In this document: positions 7,014 to 10,424 of the stretch, piece by piece
How the letters are laid out: the number at the start of each line of letters is the position of its first letter
Position numbering within the stretch: position 1 is the stretch's first letter
Assembly: GCA_021804195.1 (NCBI GenBank)
Contig: JAJZKJ010000044.1
Location: 1 to 10,424, forward strand
Source: Acidobacteriota bacterium
GTDB taxonomy: Bacteria > Planctomycetota > Phycisphaerae > WQYP01 > JAJZKJ01
Direction of reading: 5' to 3'
Length of the DNA: 10,424 nt
Made by a program: the position numbers and the translations under genes
Notes under the pieces: model-generated
Database searches by the model: none
The model's input: the letters and a program-made list of their open reading frames with translations, nothing else
What the model was told of the DNA's origin: nothing

Positions 7014-8176
7014 AGTCTGATTCGGCCAATGCGCTCCACCGCCTCGCGGATGCGCTGTTCATCCACGGTCAAGGCCATGCGCAGGTAACCTTCGCCGGCG
7101 GGACCGAAGCCGGCGCCCGGAACCGTCACCACGTGCGCTTCTTCCAGCAGCCGCGCGCATAGATCCATGGAAGGTATACCTTTCGGCGTAGGAACCCAGC
7201 AAAAAAAGCCCGCGGTGGGCTTGCGAAAGGTCCATCCCCGTGCGGTCAGCCCCGCATGTAGAATATCGCGGCGGTCGCGGTATATCCGCATCTGCTGTTT
7301 TACCTCCGGGTGATCGTACTGTTCCAGCGCGACCGTTCCGGCCGCCTGGATGGCGTTGAACTGGCCGCTGTCGACATTTCCCTTCACCCGCGCCAGCGCC
7401 GCCACCACCGGCGGATGGCCCGTCGCCCAGCCGATTCTCCACCCCGTCATATTGAAACTCTTGGACAACGAGTGAAATTCGATGGCCACGTCCATTGCCC
7501 CGGGAACCTCCAAAATACTATGGGGCGCTTCCTCAAAATACACCTCGCCGTAGGCCAGGTCGCTGGCGATGATCCAGCCGTATTGGTGAGCCAGCGCCAC
7601 CGCTTTTTCGTAAAAAGATAGTGGAGCTGTGGCCGCAGTCGGATTGTTTGGGTAATTCAGCCAGAGCAGTCGCACCTGCCGGCGGATGTCTTGCGGGATG
7701 GCGTCGAAATCGGGTAAAAAGCCGTTTTTTTCCAGCAACGGCATGATATATACCCGGCCGTCGGCGAATGTCGCCCCGCCAACGTATACCGGATAGCCCG
7801 GCTGAGGAACCAGCACCAGATCGCCGGGATTGACTACGGCCAGCGGCAAATGGGCGATGCCGTCTTTAGACCCGATGGTTGTAATCAGTTGCCGGTCCGG
7901 GTCCACCTTTACGCCAAACCGGCGCTGCATGAACGCCCCGGCCGCCTGGCGAAAGGCCGGTACGCCTTCGTCAAAGGGATAACGATGATTCTTCGGTTCG
8001 TAAATAGCCTTGGCCATTTCATCGATGATGAAACGATGCGTCGGTCGGTCCGGATCCCCCACGCCGAGATTGATCACATCCTTGCCGGCGGCGAGAAGTT
8101 CCCGCTTTCTCCTGTCGATCTGGACAAACAGATAAGGCTCCAGCGTCTGCAATCGCCGAGATTCGTTAAAGTTCAT
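7010..8176 (-). CDS. dapL: LL-diaminopimelate aminotransferase (DapL-type, class I/II PLP enzyme)
   Basis: Converts tetrahydrodipicolinate directly to LL-2,6-diaminopimelate with glutamate as amino donor, bypassing the DapD/C/E or acetylase routes; it feeds lysine and peptidoglycan synthesis in the cytosol. The 388 residues are typical. Motifs: PYLFVQIDRRK (14-24), INLGVGDPDRPT (35-46), NHRYPFDEG (63-71), IGSKDGIAHLPLA (101-113), PQPGYPVY (124-131), NYPNNPTAA (174-182), SDLAYGE (205-211), HSLSKSFNMTGWRIG (235-249) with PLP lysine K239, VKGNVDSGQF (264-273), and YLRMALT (364-370) with carboxylate-binding R366. The KxNxDSGxF and HSLSKxxNMTGWRIG blocks favour DapL over aspartate aminotransferase, though other substrates are possible. 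The start is the ATG at 8176, with AAGGAA 5 bases upstream; the frame is open to 8308, but the extra 44 residues do not look family-like. Confidence 0.85.
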   Translation of the reverse strand: MNFNESRRLQTLEPYLFVQIDRRKRELLAAGKDVINLGVGDPDRPTHRFIIDEMAKAIYEPKNHRYPFDEGVPAFRQAAGAFMQRRFGVKVDPDRQLITTIGSKDGIAHLPLAVVNPGDLVLVPQPGYPVYVGGATFADGRVYIMPLLEKNGFLPDFDAIPQDIRRQVRLLWLNYPNNPTAATAPLSFYEKAVALAHQYGWIIASDLAYGEVYFEEAPHSILEVPGAMDVAIEFHSLSKSFNMTGWRIGWATGHPPVVAALARVKGNVDSGQFNAIQAAGTVALEQYDHPEVKQQMRIYRDRRDILHAGLTARGWTFRKPTAGFFCWVPTPKGIPSMDLCARLLEEAHVVTVPGAGFGPAGEGYLRMALTVDEQRIREAVERIGRIRL

Positions 8177-8181
8177 CGACG

Positions 8182-8187
8182 TTCCTT
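8182..8187 (-). promoter_or_regulatory. Ribosome binding site that decides the dapL start
   Basis: AAGGAA on the minus strand, 5 bases before the ATG at 8176. Together with homology beginning just after it, this rules out the longer in-frame ATG at 8308. Confidence 0.65.
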
Positions 8188-8318
8188 CACACGTTTGGCG
8201 TAGAACACGGTTGCTCTGGATCGTTTTGCGCAATTGTTTGGCGCCCGGCAAGAGCTGGCAAACAAGGTGGCAGTGTAAGAAAGTTTTCAAATGGGGTAAA
8301 GTAATCAAAGAACGGGCC

Positions 8319-8385
8319 TATACTTTGCCTCCGCCGCGGCGGGGTATCCCGAGAGATGCCGGGATTATGGTCCGAATTAGAGGAG
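8319..8385 (+). promoter_or_regulatory. Possible lgt promoter and structured leader
   Basis: TATACT (8319-8324) is a plausible -10 box, without a recognisable -35 at 16-18 bases. Downstream lie a 12-base perfect palindrome CCGCCGCGGCGG (8331-8342), a 6-bp hairpin ATCCCG/CGGGAT (8346-8351 and 8360-8365), and an AGGAG (8381-8385), a rather long 12 bases before the lgt ATG. This is part of the 221-base divergent region between dapL and lgt. I saw no clear promoter for dapL in the other half. Confidence 0.28.
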
Positions 8386-8397
8386 TAACCCAACCTG

Positions 8398-9483
8398 ATG
8401 CTGGCCTATTACATTCAAACGCTCAACCCGTTCATCTGGCAATGGGGGCATTCCAATTTCGGCATTCGCTGGTATGGAACGGCGTACTTAATGGGCTTCA
8501 TCATCGCCTATCTGCTCATGAAGCGATTCATCAAAACCGGCCGGATGCGGCTTCCACGCGAGAAACTTCCCGATTTTGTGTTGTTTGTGGCCATTTTTGG
8601 CGTGCTTGTCGGCGGCCGGCTCGGCGAGGCCATACTCTATCGCCCCCACATGTTCACCAATTTTTCGCCGCCTTTTCCCTATTGGGGGTTGCTGAAAGTT
8701 CAAGACGGCGGCATGGCGGCGCACGGTGGAATCGTGGGAGTGCTGGTCGCGGTGTGGATTTTCGCGCGCCGCAACGGTTACCGTTTTTTAAACTTGCTGG
8801 ATTGTGCGGCCATGGTGGCGCCCATCGGTATTTTTTTCGGCCGCATCGCCAATTTTATCAACGGCGAACTCTACGGGCATGTGTGGCATAGCCCGCTGGC
8901 GGTGCAGTTTCCCACGGAACTTATTTTTCCACCCCAGCTCAAAGAGTACCGAAGGGTCAGCCCTGGTGCGGTGCATCATCTGGAAGAACAAATCGTTGTA
9001 CGCCATCCGAGCCTGGCGCATGCCATGGCGGTAAACCCGCGCCTGACCATTGTGAATCTGGCGCGCGAAGGACATCCGTTTGTAATCGCCCGGCTTCGCG
9101 AAATTCTTCCGCCCCGCATTCCCTCCCAGCTTATCGAGGCCTTGCTGGAGGGGCTGCTGCTGTTTCTACTCTGTTATTTCATCGGCCGGCGGTGGTGGAA
9201 GGAAGGGGTCGCCGCCGGGGCCTTCGCCACGCTTTACCCCATCATGCGCATCATCGGCGAGCAGTTCCGCGATGGCGATCAACCCAAGCTCATCTTCGGC
9301 CACTGGATCAGCCTGGGAGTTATCTACAGCGTTCCGTTGCTTATGGTCGGCCTGATTTTCTGGATATGGGTGATTCGTCGTAAAGTGCAGCCGGCGACAG
9401 CGGAACTTTCGCGGCCCGGCGCTCGGGCCTCGCCACCGGATCCTGTCGGATCCGGGACGCCAAGCAGGAATATTTCCAAATAA
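8398..9483 (+). CDS. lgt: Lgt, prolipoprotein diacylglyceryl transferase with an extra segment
   Basis: Transfers diacylglycerol from phosphatidylglycerol to the lipobox cysteine of prolipoproteins in the cytoplasmic membrane, the first lipoprotein maturation step. Polytopic, 361 residues against 291 in E. coli. Motifs: FGIRWYGTAYLMGF (21-34), VGGRLGEAILY (71-81), GGMAAHGGIVGV (104-115), the signature GRIANFINGELYG (148-160), IPSQLIEALLEG (241-252) and MRIIGEQFRDGD (283-294). H109, R149, N152, R284 and E288 correspond by spacing and motif to E. coli H103, R143, N146, R239 and E243. Two differences stand out: about 40 extra residues between the signature and R284, mostly hydrophilic (about 178-238), and a Pro/Ser/Gly tail of about 30 residues (331-361) encoded by a palindromic stretch. 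It is transcribed divergently from dapL; the rhomboid gene follows after 54 bases. Confidence 0.95.
   Translation: MLAYYIQTLNPFIWQWGHSNFGIRWYGTAYLMGFIIAYLLMKRFIKTGRMRLPREKLPDFVLFVAIFGVLVGGRLGEAILYRPHMFTNFSPPFPYWGLLKVQDGGMAAHGGIVGVLVAVWIFARRNGYRFLNLLDCAAMVAPIGIFFGRIANFINGELYGHVWHSPLAVQFPTELIFPPQLKEYRRVSPGAVHHLEEQIVVRHPSLAHAMAVNPRLTIVNLAREGHPFVIARLREILPPRIPSQLIEALLEGLLLFLLCYFIGRRWWKEGVAAGAFATLYPIMRIIGEQFRDGDQPKLIFGHWISLGVIYSVPLLMVGLIFWIWVIRRKVQPATAELSRPGARASPPDPVGSGTPSRNISK
9413..9455. repeat. REP-like pair of palindromes overlapping the 3' end of lgt
   Basis: Two adjacent hairpins: GGCCCG/CGGGCC (9413-9418 and 9424-9429, loop 5) and a perfect 8-bp stem CCGGATCC/GGATCCGG (9436-9443 and 9448-9455, loop TGTC). 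Both lie in the codons for the low-complexity tail of Lgt. The double-hairpin shape is like repetitive extragenic palindromes. Whether it is repeated in the genome cannot be seen here. Confidence 0.4.
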
Positions 9484-9499
9484 GAAGGTTGTTTTTTAC

Positions 9500-9528
9500 T
9501 CCCGAGAGTGGTCGGGGTTGTTTATTTT
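9500..9528 (+). terminator. Weak intrinsic terminator or attenuator after lgt
   Basis: A 6-bp stem with one G-U pair, TCCCGA (9500-9505) and TCGGGG (9512-9517), loop of 6, followed by the T-rich run TTGTTTATTTT. It sits between lgt and the rhomboid gene on the same strand, so it may only lower read-through. The stem is short. Confidence 0.4.
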
Positions 9529-9537
9529 GAGGCGCCA

Positions 9538-10424
9538 ATGATTCCCCTTGGAACCGATGTCCCGCAGCGACGCACTCCCTGGATGAACTGGGCCATCATC
9601 GCCACCTGTTTTCTTATCTATTTTATCAGCAATCGAAATCCCTTCTCGCTTCAACCCACGGCACTATCGCCCGGCTGGAATCGTTTTATGCTTCAGCCGC
9701 TGAATTTGCGGATTTATCAGTTCATCACCTATCAGTTTCTGCACGCCGACCTGCTGCACATTGGCGGGAACATGCTGTTCTTATGGGTGTTCGGCAATAT
9801 GATGAACGAAAAACTCGGCCACCTGCCATACCTGCTGTTTTACCTTGCCGGCGGCATCCTGGCTGGCTGCGGTCAAGCGCTGACTTCGTCGGCTCCCACC
9901 CTGGGCGCTTCCGGCTCCATCGCCGCCGTCGTGGGACTGTTTCTCGTGCTGGCGCCGCTGGTCAACATTCGCGTATGGTTTTTTTTTATTTTCGATATTC
10001 CAAGCATTTTTTTTGTGGCTTTCCAGATAGTGTTCTTCGACGTCCTGGGCACGTTGCATCCCAGCGACGTGGCTCATTACGCCCACCTGACCGGCTACGC
10101 CACCGGACTTATTGTGGGTGTGATCCTGCTGACAGCCGGTCTGGTCGAGCGGGATCATTACGATATTTTGGCCTTGCTTAACCGCTGGCGGCGGCGGCGG
10201 ACCTATAAGAGACTGATTGCCCGGGGATACAATCCTTTTTCCAGCGCGCCGCCTCCCAGCGCCGCCTCCGTGACCGCGGCCGCTCAGCCGCAGGTGGTAA
10301 AAGTCATGCCGCCGCCCGACCCGCGCGTGATCCAGTTGCGCGACGCGGTTTTACAATTGCGCCGCGGGCATCAACTCTCCGAAGCCTCCAGGCGATACCT
10401 GGAACTGCGGCAAATCGACCCGCG
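9538..10424 (+). CDS. Rhomboid-family intramembrane serine protease (C-terminus off the right edge)
   Basis: Open from the ATG at 9538 to the window end: 295 complete codons with no stop. GAGG lies 5 bases before the ATG. Rhomboids cut transmembrane proteins inside the bilayer with a Ser-His dyad. Seen here: a first transmembrane helix (17-31), QFITYQFLHADLLHIGGNM (61-79) with the conserved H69, H74 and N78, WVFGNMMNEKLG (83-94), TLGASGSIAAVVG (121-133) holding the GxSG nucleophile S125, and YAHLTGYATG (181-190) with catalytic H183. The active site is complete. After the last helix come an RWRRRR patch (217-221) and a Pro/Ala-rich linker (about 232-262). A final segment, VIQLRDAVLQLRRG to YLELRQIDP (264-295), looks like the start of a TPR-type helical pair. 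Substrates are unknown. It follows lgt, a loose functional fit as both act on membrane-anchored proteins. Confidence 0.9.
   Translation, partial: MIPLGTDVPQRRTPWMNWAIIATCFLIYFISNRNPFSLQPTALSPGWNRFMLQPLNLRIYQFITYQFLHADLLHIGGNMLFLWVFGNMMNEKLGHLPYLLFYLAGGILAGCGQALTSSAPTLGASGSIAAVVGLFLVLAPLVNIRVWFFFIFDIPSIFFVAFQIVFFDVLGTLHPSDVAHYAHLTGYATGLIVGVILLTAGLVERDHYDILALLNRWRRRRTYKRLIARGYNPFSSAPPPSAASVTAAAQPQVVKVMPPPDPRVIQLRDAVLQLRRGHQLSEASRRYLELRQIDP

Noticed and set aside
8177..8308. N-terminal extension of DapL from an ATG at 8308
   Set aside because: The extra 44 residues are not family-like, and the ATG at 8176 has a well-placed AAGGAA.
8211..8891. 226-codon plus-strand frame overlapping the divergent region and lgt
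   Set aside because: It overlaps the strongly supported lgt in another frame and shows no motif.
9781..10158. 125-codon minus-strand frame opposite the rhomboid gene
   Set aside because: Gln/His-rich shadow of the rhomboid codons; the rhomboid active-site motifs prove the plus strand is coding.

Overview
The window looks like chromosomal core-genome DNA from a GC-rich, diderm (LPS-making) bacterium, most likely a planctomycete of the Phycisphaerae type. This is inferred from gene content, not from a marker gene. The main clues are a signal peptidase I with a two-CxxC zinc-ribbon-like insertion and a second large beta-rich insertion, a DapL-type LL-diaminopimelate aminotransferase, and a lipid-A disaccharide synthase with an altered N-terminal motif. 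TTG and GTG starts are also common here. I see no tRNA, rRNA, CRISPR array, insertion sequence or phage gene.

Layout. Seven genes run leftward on the minus strand from about 8176 to the left edge: dapL, a GT87-like membrane glycosyltransferase, lpdA, lepB, lpxB, hisA and the first 39 codons of a probable serine O-acetyltransferase. dapL and the glycosyltransferase share a 4-base ATGA junction. lpxB, hisA and the acetyltransferase are close-packed (gaps of 26 and 44 bases) and probably co-transcribed. The gaps before lpdA (144 bases) and lepB (110 bases) are wider; they hold a possible promoter, a hairpin and a repeat-like stretch. From a 221-base divergent intergenic region the plus strand carries lgt and then a rhomboid intramembrane protease that runs off the right edge. 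Between these two lie a REP-like hairpin pair and a weak terminator-like hairpin.

Functional theme. Most genes serve the cell envelope or amino-acid supply. LpxB makes the lipid A precursor. LepB removes signal peptides, Lgt lipidates prolipoproteins, and the rhomboid cleaves membrane proteins. The GT87-like protein probably glycosylates something at the membrane. DapL supplies diaminopimelate/lysine, HisA acts in histidine synthesis, and the acetyltransferase would start cysteine synthesis. LpdA is the E3 subunit of 2-oxoacid dehydrogenase or glycine-cleavage complexes.

I found no convincing new multi-gene system. The points most worth a second look are the domain insertions in signal peptidase I, the extra segment in Lgt, the REP-like palindromes forming the end of lgt, and the rhomboid's extra C-terminal region. 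Several starts were moved from the longest possible ORF to positions with a good Shine-Dalgarno sequence (lpdA, dapL) or are non-ATG (acetyltransferase TTG, lepB TTG, lpxB GTG).
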